DNA of 64,000 nt. Source: Chthoniobacteraceae bacterium. GTDB taxonomy: Bacteria > Verrucomicrobiota > Verrucomicrobiia > Chthoniobacterales > Chthoniobacteraceae. This document shows positions 26,001-33,470 of the stretch, one piece after another. Within the stretch, counting starts at the first letter, position 1; every line of letters begins with the position of its first letter. Under the pieces are notes generated by a model. That model saw only the letters and a program-made list of their open reading frames with translations, made no database searches and was not told the origin of the DNA. The stretch is from NCBI GenBank assembly GCA_947476045.1, contig CANJNZ010000001.1, forward strand, positions 62,001 to 126,000, read 5' to 3'. A program made the position numbers and the translations under genes.

Positions 26001-28363
26001 GGACTAATACTTTCAGCGGGGACAGCTACCTCGCGGGCGGAACTCTTTCCGTGGGAGCGGACGCCAGTCTTGGCGCGACGACCAACTCCGTGCAATTCTC
26101 CGGCGGCACGCTGCAAACAACATCGTCCTTCACCGCCTCATCGGGGCGGCGTTTTGTCATCGGCACCGCGAATAACGGGACGTTGGATGTCGGCTCCGGG
26201 CTCTCGCTTACCATCGGCGGCGCTGCAGACCGGCTTGCAACCAGTGATACAAGCGGAGTCCTCTACAAGACAGGCGCAGGCAGTTTGATTCTCAACAACT
26301 CAAATCCAAATTTTACAGGAACACTCAGCATCTCGAATGGCAGCGTGGAATTGCGAAACGCCACATCACTGGGAAGCAACACAGCCATTACTCTCGCGGG
26401 TGGTTCGCTCCGTCTGCGCAACGATGCATCCACAACCTTTACAAGCCAGATCACGGTCACGGCAGACAGCACAATAGATGCGTCCCGCCTTACCGGCTCG
26501 TCTCCCGCAATCACCCTCACCGTTGGAAATATCTCCATCGGCAGCCAGACGCTGGGGCTGTCCGCAACCAACGGCGCCGACCTTTCCCTCGGCGGGGTAA
26601 CGCTCACGGACAATCCGGTTTTTAATGCGTCCGCTGGAAACACAACGGTCGGTGCAATCTCAGGCGGCTACGCCTTTACCAAAATCGGTGCCGGCACTCT
26701 CATTCTTAACGGCGTCGGCAGCTACAGCGGAAGCACGCTCGTCCAGAACGGCACTCTCGCGCTTGGAAATGCGGCGGGCATTTCCCCCGGTTCTGACACG
26801 ACCGTGGCGGCGGGTGCCATCCTCGACCTGCGCAACCTCAGCCCGACAATCGGCTCACTGGCGGGCGCTGGCGACGTGACACTTGGCTCGGGCACTCTCG
26901 CTGTTGGTGGCAACGACGGGACATCCACTTTCACCGGCACAATCTCGGGCAGCGGCGGACTTGTAAAATCGGGCACGGGGACGATGACTCTTGGCAGCGC
27001 AAATTCCTACACCGGCGCAACGACCATCAACAACGGCACATTAGTGACCACTGCTGCCGGCGCACTTCCAACGGCGTCGACCATGACAGTCGGCACGGAC
27101 GGCGTGTTAAATGTGGTGGGCGCAGATCAGACCGTCGCCTCTCTTGCGGGATCAGGCGAAATCCTGCTGGATGGCGCCACACTTTCCTTCGGAGGAAATG
27201 GATCTTCCACGAGCTACACAGGCATAATTTCCGGCACGGGAAATATCACAAAAACCGGCGCTGGAACATTCATTGTATCCGGACTAAACGACTACTCGGG
27301 ACAGACGACTGTATCCGGCGGAATACTACAGCTCGGCGCAGCAAACGCCCTCCCCTCCACCACCGCCGTCAGCCTCGCAGCGGGGACAACATTCGACATG
27401 GCAGGCTTCACACAAACGGTAGGCTCTCTCTCGGGCGCAGGCACGCTCTCACTCGGTGCGGGAACTCTCACCGTTGGCACCGACACGACGCTGTCGAGTT
27501 TGGTGACAGGAACAGGAACCCTCATCAAATCCGGCAATGGAGTGCTGACGCTGAGCGGCGCGAATACATTCTCAGGGGGAGTCACCATCCTGGGCGGCGC
27601 CATATCCGTGGATAATCAGTCCCGCCTTGGCACCAACACCACCATCAACCTCGACGGCGGCGCGCTCGCGGCAAATGCGGATCTGACCATCACGAAAACC
27701 CTCAGCCTCGGCGCTGGCGGAGGCGCGATAGATACCACGTCACACAACGTCACAATCTCCGGCTCGCTCAGCGGCTCCGCCACGACCCTCACCAAACAAG
27801 GCACCGGCACTCTCACCATCACCACGAATGACGCCTCCTTCTCCAATGAACTGAGCATTGATGAAGGCTTGGTGTTGGTAAATGGCACGCTCACTTCGAT
27901 GCCAGCCACCGTCAACGACGGAGGCACCCTCGGAGGCACGGGGACTGTGGGTGTCACAAATGTTCTCAGCGGTGGCACGCTCGCACCCGGCACAACGATA
28001 GGCCGCCTCAACACATCCTCGCTCAGCATGGCGACCGGCTCCATACTCTCGATTGATCTCGGCGGCACAGTCCCGGTCACCACCTACGATCAGGTGAAAA
28101 CCACCGGCACACTCACGCTGGGCGGCCTGCCATCAATCACACTCGCAGGCGGCTTCCTTCCCATCGTCGGCAATCGCTTTTACATCATGCTCAACGACGG
28201 CAGCGATTCCATCACCGGAACATTCGACTCGCTGCCAGAGGGCTCCACCTTTGTCTCAAGCGGCTATACCTTCGCCGTCAGCTACCTCGCCAATGGCGAC
28301 GGAGGCGCAAGCGGCAACGATGTCTCATTCACCGTCACCGCAATCCCCGAACCCGTCGTATGA
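23045..28363 (+). CDS. Giant autotransporter-associated beta-strand repeat protein with interrupted PEP-CTERM tail
   Basis: A 1772-residue secreted protein, rich in G, T, S, N. At least 12 copies of the PATR/autotransporter-associated beta-strand repeat are visible, such as LTKAGTGTLVLNNANTYSGG, LVKSGTGTMTLGSANSYTGA and LIKSGNGVLTLSGANTFSGG, predicting a long beta-helix. It ends with LAGGFLPIVGNRFYIMLND and VSFTVTAIPEPVV, then TGA. The frame after the TGA encodes a hydrophobic segment and an Arg cluster, together a PEP-CTERM sorting signal (see findings). The only possible start is GTG at 23045, just after an in-frame TGA at 23024; the signal peptide lacks a normal charged n-region. Likely a surface adhesin or extracellular matrix protein. 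Confidence 0.88.
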   Translation: MLATGFLLGLAPNLYPVTRTWDGGGGDSNITTGLNWVGDVAPVSGDSLYFAGSLRLTPLLNSNLSVSRLTFNSGAGAFVLGGTGIYTVNKNGITNSSTNTQTIGNAIALSRSQSWNAASGDLVITGAVNTSGRKITFNGGKNSTLTNVVSGTGNITQSGVGALTLSGSNTYSGGTSLSAGTLIIGSNTALGTGALTITAGTLAANGTARTLTNTNTVNGSFTFNSPSDLTLSGTAALGVNATVTVSGVGALTFGGIVSGSTRILTKAGTGTLVLNNANTYSGGTVVNAGSLVIGNAQALGTGTATFGTMTVSATGSAKFITNTVQLTGNTTFGGTTDMTFNTGTTLTGSRTVTVNSANVILNGIVSGTGFALSKSGTGTLTLGGTSSNTFSGGANVNDGVLLLSKSATINAFSGSLVIGDGSGASRSAIARLNQINQIPDASGVTLASDGMLDLQTFTDTVASITANGGVITGTGTGRLDLGGNITVNGTGSLATLIEAALGLNASRTFLVNDNSVLGDADLTISGLISNGSAVSGLTKSGLGTLLLSGANTFSGGTTLLNGTVLMDSSTIGSITSGPVGTGTVLLGDTAGTNSAGLLFSTSSGRSISNPITVRAGSTGSRTLGGLNTSGSNTFSSPITLNTSALLSAATGGQVQFTGVLSGGGGVTKTGTGTVIFTNANTLTGALVVQSGALNLSGVNGRLTAIPSITIKSGASLTLDNTSGENFTRIPVGAPITLNAGEIKFISSTNNSSQLAGTLNVTGAPSAVTVVHNGTALQSTALTFSSLGTISPGASANFTGIGGALGAGLYGPHVFITGQAIGIMGSWARVGSDFAEYTVDGVHTFSNYYTGSDGINVNNTTKYVILDSFSPSGAYTLTRAGTTTDGGLKTTDIALVDLGSDSSRALNLFSGGLIKSGAPDTVISGLGRLTAGGTVTTTLSVSVEAARTLTISAPIINNAGANGIYGDADDGVVSLLKNDAGLLILSGTNTFSGDSYLAGGTLSVGADASLGATTNSVQFSGGTLQTTSSFTASSGRRFVIGTANNGTLDVGSGLSLTIGGAADRLATSDTSGVLYKTGAGSLILNNSNPNFTGTLSISNGSVELRNATSLGSNTAITLAGGSLRLRNDASTTFTSQITVTADSTIDASRLTGSSPAITLTVGNISIGSQTLGLSATNGADLSLGGVTLTDNPVFNASAGNTTVGAISGGYAFTKIGAGTLILNGVGSYSGSTLVQNGTLALGNAAGISPGSDTTVAAGAILDLRNLSPTIGSLAGAGDVTLGSGTLAVGGNDGTSTFTGTISGSGGLVKSGTGTMTLGSANSYTGATTINNGTLVTTAAGALPTASTMTVGTDGVLNVVGADQTVASLAGSGEILLDGATLSFGGNGSSTSYTGIISGTGNITKTGAGTFIVSGLNDYSGQTTVSGGILQLGAANALPSTTAVSLAAGTTFDMAGFTQTVGSLSGAGTLSLGAGTLTVGTDTTLSSLVTGTGTLIKSGNGVLTLSGANTFSGGVTILGGAISVDNQSRLGTNTTINLDGGALAANADLTITKTLSLGAGGGAIDTTSHNVTISGSLSGSATTLTKQGTGTLTITTNDASFSNELSIDEGLVLVNGTLTSMPATVNDGGTLGGTGTVGVTNVLSGGTLAPGTTIGRLNTSSLSMATGSILSIDLGGTVPVTTYDQVKTTGTLTLGGLPSITLAGGFLPIVGNRFYIMLNDGSDSITGTFDSLPEGSTFVSSGYTFAVSYLANGDGGASGNDVSFTVTAIPEPVV

Positions 28364-28432
28364 ATCCAAATTTTCGCCGCCCTCTCACTGATTCTGGGCC
28401 GCCGTCGCTCCTCGCTGCGGCGCGCATCCTGA
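28361..28432 (+). pseudogene. Detached PEP-CTERM sorting segment beyond an in-frame TGA
   Basis: Reading on from the TGA at 28361 in the same frame gives IQIFAALSLILGRRRSSLRRAS and a second TGA at 28430. With the preceding IPEPVV this is a textbook PEP-CTERM arrangement: PEP motif, hydrophobic helix, Arg cluster, end of protein. Confidence 0.7.
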
Positions 28433-28504
28433 CGCCGGCTGAAATGAACGGTTCTTCGTTCTAGAACTGCGGTATTTTTTTCAACACCACCCTTGGCAGG
28501 CCCT

Positions 28505-28527
28505 CACAAATACCGCGCGGGTATGTG
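28505..28527. promoter_or_regulatory. Candidate operator upstream of nirK
   Basis: The imperfect palindrome CACAAATACC-GCGCG-GGTATGTG lies about 100 bp before the nirK ATG. It does not match FNR or NsrR consensus sites; its role is only suggested by place and symmetry. Confidence 0.25.
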
Positions 28528-28625
28528 GAATTTTCCGCCGATAAGACGCCAAGAAACGGTCAAAACTCGACGAGATACGATAAGCATCAAAGTCCGGAAG
28601 TGATAGCCTCCAAGCTGAAAACGTT

Positions 28626-30134
28626 ATGAACATCAAACACATCCTCTCCGCAGTCTCAGCACTCACTCTCACTTCAACTATTTTCGCAGCCGAGCCGCCA
28701 CCTGCATCGGCGGCACCATTGCCCGGGCCCGCAGCGAAGGGCACTGACCCGGAGATCATCGGGGAGGAAAAAGCCGTGCTCACTGCTGCCCCAAATGTTC
28801 CGCCACCCATCAAGCGCAAGCACGCGACGAAGGTCGTCGTGAATCTCGAAGTGCGTGAAGTGGTGAAGCGCATGGCGGATGGCGTGGAGTATTTGTTTTG
28901 GACGTTTGGCGGAGAGGTGCCCGGACTTTTCATCCGCGTTCGCGAGGGGGACATGGTGGAGTTTCACCTCGGAAATCATCCGAGTTCAAAAATGCCGCAC
29001 AACATTGACCTCCATGCGGTGACTGGCCCGGGCGGCGGCGCGGCCTCGTCATTCACGGCGCCGGGACACGAGTCGCAGTTTTCCTTCAAGGCGATCAATC
29101 CCAGTCTTTACGTGTATCACTGCGCGACCGCGCCAGTCGGGATGCACGTGGCAAACGGAATGTATGGGCTCATCCTCGTGGAGCCGAAGGAAGGGTTTCC
29201 GCCTGTGGACAAGGAATACTACGTGATGCAGGGCGACTTTTATACGAAGGGCAAATTCGGGGAGGAGGGCTTGCAGCCATTCGATCAGGAAAAGGCTGTG
29301 GATGAAAAACCAAGCTACGTAGTTTTCAACGGTTCCGTCGGAGCGCTCGTGGGCGACAAGGCGCTGAAAGCCAAAGTGGGCGAGCGCGTGCGGCTCTTCG
29401 TCGGGAATGGCGGGCCGAATCTCACATCGTCATTCCACGTCATCGGCGAGATTTTTGACCACGTTTATCAAGAGGGCGGCGTGCGCGCCTCGCAGGAGCA
29501 GGTGCAGACAACAGTCGTGCCGGCGGGCGGCTCTGCGATTGTGGATTTCCGGGTGGATGTGCCCGGCACGTTCATCCTCGTGGATCACGCGCTCTTCCGT
29601 GCGTTCAACAAAGGCGCTCTCGGAATGTTGAAAGTCGAAGGGCCGGCGAACCTGCTCATTTATTCCGGCAAGGAAGTGGACGCGACCTACCTCGGCGACT
29701 CGGCATTTGCCGGCGCGCAGGCGAAGGTGACGGAACTCGAATCGCAGATGAAAAAAGCCATCGCCGCCGACCCGAAGATCGCAGCGATGGGCAAGGAGAT
29801 CATCGTGGAGAAAGGCAAACGCATTTACTCGCAAACGTGCTTCGCGTGTCATCAGGCGGAAGGACAAGGCCTGCCGGGAGTGTTCCCGCCGCTCGCGAAG
29901 TCGGACTTCCTCATGGCGGACAAAGCGCGTGCCATTCGCGGGATTATCAAAGGCCAGACCGGCGAGATGACGGTGAACGGCGTGAAATACAACGGCGTGA
30001 TGCCGCCCGTGATGCTGAACGACGAACAAATCGCACAGGTCGTCACCTACGTGATGAACGCATGGGGCAACAGCGGAGACATCGTGACCGTGGAAGAGGT
30101 GAAGAAAATCCACGCTGAATCCGCGAATCAGTAA
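28626..30134 (+). CDS. nirK: Copper nitrite reductase (class II, AniA-like) fused to C-terminal cytochrome c
   Basis: A 502-residue periplasmic enzyme reducing nitrite to nitric oxide. Signal peptide at 1-21. Two cupredoxin domains follow with type 1 copper ligands H125, C166, H174 and M179 (in MPHNIDLH and [18 protein letters not shown]), type 2 copper ligands H130, H165 and H321, and the catalytic pair D128 and H271 (SFHVIGE). The Cys-to-His spacing is that of class II (Neisseria AniA) enzymes. From about residue 385 a c-type cytochrome domain begins, with CFACH (405-409) and probable axial M459 (GVMPP). This three-domain form delivers electrons internally. Followed 3 bp later by the nirV-like gene. 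Confidence 0.95.
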   Translation: MNIKHILSAVSALTLTSTIFAAEPPPASAAPLPGPAAKGTDPEIIGEEKAVLTAAPNVPPPIKRKHATKVVVNLEVREVVKRMADGVEYLFWTFGGEVPGLFIRVREGDMVEFHLGNHPSSKMPHNIDLHAVTGPGGGAASSFTAPGHESQFSFKAINPSLYVYHCATAPVGMHVANGMYGLILVEPKEGFPPVDKEYYVMQGDFYTKGKFGEEGLQPFDQEKAVDEKPSYVVFNGSVGALVGDKALKAKVGERVRLFVGNGGPNLTSSFHVIGEIFDHVYQEGGVRASQEQVQTTVVPAGGSAIVDFRVDVPGTFILVDHALFRAFNKGALGMLKVEGPANLLIYSGKEVDATYLGDSAFAGAQAKVTELESQMKKAIAADPKIAAMGKEIIVEKGKRIYSQTCFACHQAEGQGLPGVFPPLAKSDFLMADKARAIRGIIKGQTGEMTVNGVKYNGVMPPVMLNDEQIAQVVTYVMNAWGNSGDIVTVEEVKKIHAESANQ

Positions 30135-30137
30135 CCA

Positions 30138-30908
30138 ATGCGAATTCGTCGCTCCATTTTCGCAGCGCTCGTCGCCATGTGCTCCATCGCACATAGCGGC
30201 GAGCCCGAAATGGCGACCGTGCCTGATGGAAAATACGTGCCGCTTTTCCGTGGGGAAAAGGATGCGAAGGAGATCGCAGTCTCCGCTTTTCAACTCGATG
30301 AAAGGCCGGTGACAAACGGCGAGTCTCTCGTCTTTGTTCGCGAAAACCCAAAGTGGCAACGCTCGCAGGTGAAACGACTCTTTGCTGACGAACGCTACCT
30401 CGCGCATTGGAGCGGCGACTTGAATCTCGGCAAGGCGGACGGCGCGCAGCCCGTGACAAACGTATCGTGGTTCGCTGCAAAATCCTACGCCGCGTGGCGG
30501 GAAAAACGTCTGCCGACGACCGTCGAATGGGAGTTTGCGGCGGGCGCAGGCTTCACCATCGCCGACGGCGCGAAGGACGCGGAATTTCAGCAGGCCGTCG
30601 CCCGCTGGTATAGCACGCCGTCGCCCGCCACGCTGCCTGCCGCAGGAAGCGGGCGCGCCAATTTTTACGGCATCCGCGATCTGCACGGCCTCGTGTGGGA
30701 GTGGACGAGCGATTTCAACAGCGCCATCGTGACCGGCGACGCACGGGGCGACACCGGGCTTGAGCGGAATCTTTTTTGCGGCGCAGGCTCGCTCGGCGCG
30801 AAGGACACAGCGAATTTCTCCGGCTTCATGCGCTTCGGAATGCGCAGCAGCCTCAAGGCAAGCTACACCGTCCACAACCTCGGCTTCCGCTGCGCGAAAG
30901 ACCTATGA
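30138..30908 (+). CDS. nirV: NirV-like formylglycine-generating-enzyme (SUMF1) family protein
   Basis: A 256-residue protein with signal peptide (MRIRRSIFAALVAMCSIAHS). The FGE-sulfatase fold is recognisable from FQLDERPVTNGESLVF near the start, QPVTNVSWFAAKSYAAWREKRLPTTVEWEFAA in the centre, GLVWEWTSDF, and the closing NLGFRCAKD. The copper-linked cysteine pair of active formylglycine enzymes is not evident. NirV proteins are encoded next to nirK in many denitrifiers; their exact role is unknown. Position immediately after nirK (3-bp gap) is the main support for the NirV name. Confidence 0.85.
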   Translation: MRIRRSIFAALVAMCSIAHSGEPEMATVPDGKYVPLFRGEKDAKEIAVSAFQLDERPVTNGESLVFVRENPKWQRSQVKRLFADERYLAHWSGDLNLGKADGAQPVTNVSWFAAKSYAAWREKRLPTTVEWEFAAGAGFTIADGAKDAEFQQAVARWYSTPSPATLPAAGSGRANFYGIRDLHGLVWEWTSDFNSAIVTGDARGDTGLERNLFCGAGSLGAKDTANFSGFMRFGMRSSLKASYTVHNLGFRCAKDL

Positions 30909-31633
30909 ATACGAATCTCGCGCAAAGACACAAAGACGCACGGCTAGCGCCCTGGATTTTGCATTTGGAGGGCAGGAAGGCGGGACCTTCATGGTTTCAT
31001 GGTTTCCGAATGCATCTACGTATCACGCGCCTCGCCTGCATCTCTCTCTGCGCCTTTGCACCTTTGCACGATGCCCGTTCCGGCGATCTGCCGCCGTGCT
31101 GCCGCAAGGCGCTCGATGCGGGAAAAGCAACGGACAAGTCGCTCTATTTGCTCGATTCGAAATGGACCTCTGATGTCGGCAAGACTGTGCCGCTTTCTGT
31201 GCTGCGCGGTCGACCGCAGGTCGTGGCGATGTTTTTTACACACTGCGAATACGCGTGCCCCATCATCGTGAACGACATGAAAAAACTCGAGGCAGCGCTG
31301 CCCGCCGAAGTGCGTGCGAAGACGGATTTCCTGCTGGTGAGCTTCGATACGAAGCGCGACACGCCCGACGCGCTCGCCGCGTTTCGGAAGAAGGAAAAAT
31401 TGCCCGCCGCGACATGGACGCTCCTGCGCGGCGGCGCGGACGACGTGCGCGAACTCGCTGCGCTGCTCGGCATCAACTACACGCCGGATGCACGCGGACA
31501 GTTCGCCCACTCGAATCTCATCACCGTGCTCAACGCCGAAGGCGAGGTCGCCTTTCAGCAACCCGGCCTGAACACCGACCCAGCCGCGCTCGTTAGCGCT
31601 GTGACAAAAGCCGCCGCTGGTGCAAAACGATGA
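30905..31633 (+). CDS. SCO1/SenC family copper chaperone/thiol protein
   Basis: A 242-residue reading from the ATG overlapping the nirV stop (ATGA). An internal ATG at 31010 is an alternative giving 207 residues and a better signal peptide (MHLRITRLACISLCAFAPLHDA). The thioredoxin-like SCO domain has the copper-binding CxxxC in FFTHCEYACPIIVNDMKKLE and the conserved His in QFAHSNLITVLNAEG. SCO proteins load or reduce copper sites; here the obvious client is the NirK copper centre. The signal peptide region is partly built from a dispersed repeat whose inverted partner lies in the first codons (see findings). Confidence 0.88.
   Translation: MNTNLAQRHKDARLAPWILHLEGRKAGPSWFHGFRMHLRITRLACISLCAFAPLHDARSGDLPPCCRKALDAGKATDKSLYLLDSKWTSDVGKTVPLSVLRGRPQVVAMFFTHCEYACPIIVNDMKKLEAALPAEVRAKTDFLLVSFDTKRDTPDALAAFRKKEKLPAATWTLLRGGADDVRELAALLGINYTPDARGQFAHSNLITVLNAEGEVAFQQPGLNTDPAALVSAVTKAAAGAKR
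30917..30941. repeat. Dispersed CAAAGACRCAAAG-type repeat, left copy
   Basis: CTCGCGCAAAGACACAAAGACGC; its inverted relative is at 31046-31070 (15 of 19 core matches), and a direct relative sharing CTCGCGCAAAGAC is at 49329-49351. Confidence 0.6.
31046..31070. repeat. Dispersed CTTTGCRCCTTTGC-type repeat, right (inverted) copy
   Basis: CTCTGCGCCTTTGCACCTTTG lies within the codons for the signal peptide SLCAFAPLHD of the SCO1 protein and is inverted relative to 30917-30941. Confidence 0.6.
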
Positions 31634-31890
31634 TCATGTCCGACGATCCCGCCATCATCGTGACTCTCGACGTTCGCGAAGACATCCGCGAAGGGCGTGA
31701 GCCGTTTCGCAAAATTCTCGATGCCGCCGGGCGTCTGCGCGATGGCGAGCAACTCCGCATCATCGCGCCGTTCGAACCGCGGCCCTTGATCCATTTGCTG
31801 GCGACACAGGGCTTCACGGCAACGATTGCCCAGCGAGAGGATGCTTACGAGGTCACCTTCTCCGCTCAGCCCGATACAGAACCGCTATGA
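31630..31890 (+). CDS. DUF2249 domain protein
   Basis: An 86-residue cytosolic protein of the DUF2249/TusA-like fold: IIVTLDVREDIREGREPFRKIL, LRDGEQLRIIAPFEPRPLIHLL, then GFTATIAQREDAYEVTF. These small proteins recur in nitric oxide and denitrification clusters and are thought to act in sulfur or metal-centre handling, but no activity is established. It overlaps the SCO1 stop by 4 bp and the nnrS start by 4 bp, so it is translationally coupled on both sides. Confidence 0.85.
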   Translation: MIMSDDPAIIVTLDVREDIREGREPFRKILDAAGRLRDGEQLRIIAPFEPRPLIHLLATQGFTATIAQREDAYEVTFSAQPDTEPL

Positions 31891-33116
31891 ACGATCGTCG
31901 TCCTCATTTTTTCGCACTTTGTCCGGCGGAGCCTTTCCGTATTTTCTTTCCGCTCGCGACGCTGCTTGGGATTTCAGGCGTTTCGTTGTGGCCGCTGTTT
32001 TTCGCCGGGCTGCATAAATTCTACCCCGGCGTCATGCACTCGCGGCTGATGATTGAGGGTTTTCTGGCGGGGTTTGTGTTCGGTTTCCTCGGCACTGCGA
32101 TGCCGCGATTACTTTCCGCCCCGTCGCTGCGTGCGTGGTAACTTTGGACGCTCGTTACGCTCCATCTCACCGCCGCAGGACTGCACATTGGATTTCAGAC
32201 AAATGCGGGCGACGCGGTGTTTGTCGCGCTGTTGCTGTTGTTCGGTGTGATGCTCATTCGTCGGGTGAAACGGCGGGCCGGACTGCCGCCGCCGGGCTTT
32301 GTGTTTGTGGCGCTCGGCTATCTGTCCGGGCTGGCGGGCACGGTGCTTTGGCTTTGCGGAGTGAATGGCTGGCTGCCCGGAAGCGTGATGCTGCTCGGCG
32401 GACTTTGGCTGAATCAGGCTTTCGCGCTGCTGCTCATCCTCGGCGTCGGCTCGTTTTTGATCCCGCGCTTTCTGGGTCTACCGGATGTCATCCCCATGGC
32501 GGACGAGCGGACTGCCTCGCCAGCATGGCGGCGGCGCGCGCTGTTTTCGCTCGTGCTCGGCGCGCTTTTTCTCGGCAGCTACTGGCTCGAAGCAGGATAC
32601 GCGATGGGGACTCAGGCAGCCGTGCTACGGGGCTGTGTGGCAATCGCATATTTCGCGGTGATGGTGCCCATCCATCGCACACCAGAGCCGGGCAAGACCG
32701 TCCCTCTCGCGATGAATCTCTCGCTCGCCGCGCTGGTCGCCGGTCTTGTGTTTCCGCTATTTTGGCCGAGCCAGCGTGTCGCGGGGCTGCACATCATATT
32801 CATCGGCGGCTTCAGCCTTGTCACATTCACCGTCGCCACGCGCGTCGTGCTCGGTCACTCGGGAAATGAACATCTCTTCCGCTCGCCGCTGCCATCCCTG
32901 CGCACTGTCACATTGTTCATCGTAGCCAGCGTAATCCTGCGCGCCGTGGCCGACTTTTTCGTGGAAAGCCGCGCCGGACTTTTGAACTGGGCCAGTTCAC
33001 TCTGGATGTTCGCAGCACTGGCATGGTCCATTTTCATCCTGCCAAAAGTGCGCACCCCGGACTCCACCGAGGACGGCACCTGCAAAGGCCGCAGGGAGAG
33101 CCTGAACGCGGCCTGA
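31887..33116 (+). pseudogene. nnrS: nnrS, interrupted by one in-frame TAA
   Basis: The NnrS membrane protein is split by a single stop at 32139-32141. Before it: MNDRRPHFFALCPAEPFRIF and LWPLFFAGLHKFYPGVMHSRLMIEGFLAGFVFGFLGTAMPRLL, the NnrS signature, ending SLRAW. After it the same frame goes on (LWTLVTLHLTAAGLHIGF) into the ORF listed at 32217-33116, with about ten further TM helices including WPSQRVAGLHIIFIGGFSLVTFTVATRVVLGHSG. Together they make about 409 residues, the normal NnrS length. NnrS helps cells under NO stress and binds haem and copper. One base change (for example CAA to TAA) would explain it; a sequencing error is possible. Confidence 0.85.
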
Positions 33117-33194
33117 TAAAATGCACCTTGAATCACTGGTTTTCGAGAAACCCGTTGCCCTAGCACGCCTCTTGCATTACATGAATCTTAGCCC

Positions 33195-33374
33195 ATGAAT
33201 CTCATCCGTGCCGCATTTTGGTTCGCACTCTTTGTAGCATCCGCATTTTGCTTTCTCGTAATCTTTGAGCATGGATTTACAAACTTCGGCGAGAACTCGA
33301 AGAAGGAAGTCGAATTTCTCAAAGTGGTCTTCAAGCTTGCTGACAAAAAAAAGCCCGCAACACCTGCTAAATAA
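33195..33374 (+). CDS. Small single-span membrane protein (59 residues, below the ORF-track cutoff)
   Basis: ATG at 33195 to TAA at 33372: one TM helix (AAFWFALFVASAFCFLVIF) near the N-terminus, then a charged tail (NSKKEVEFLKVVFKLADKKK). It precedes the TPR protein gene by 96 bp on the same strand. I do not recognise the family. The signal-anchor pattern and clean reading frame support a real gene; it might tether or regulate a neighbour. Confidence 0.55.
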   Translation: MNLIRAAFWFALFVASAFCFLVIFEHGFTNFGENSKKEVEFLKVVFKLADKKKPATPAK

Positions 33375-33470
33375 CGCAGCTGCGGTGACATTATAGACAG
33401 ATTCAGCAAAAAGGTGTGCGCAGCCATTGTCAGCGTGTAGTGAGGGTGCTAGCTTCTCGAGTCCCGCAAT

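Noticed and set aside
23219-28083. Minus-strand ORFs opposite the beta-strand repeat gene
   Set aside because: Repeat-driven antisense frames, Pro/Val-rich without start signals or domains.
28361-32141. Recoded stop codons as a shared explanation for the TGA and TAA interruptions
   Set aside because: The two stops are different codons, and many intact genes in the window end in TGA and TAA normally; no selenocysteine-type hairpin was evident after the TGA.
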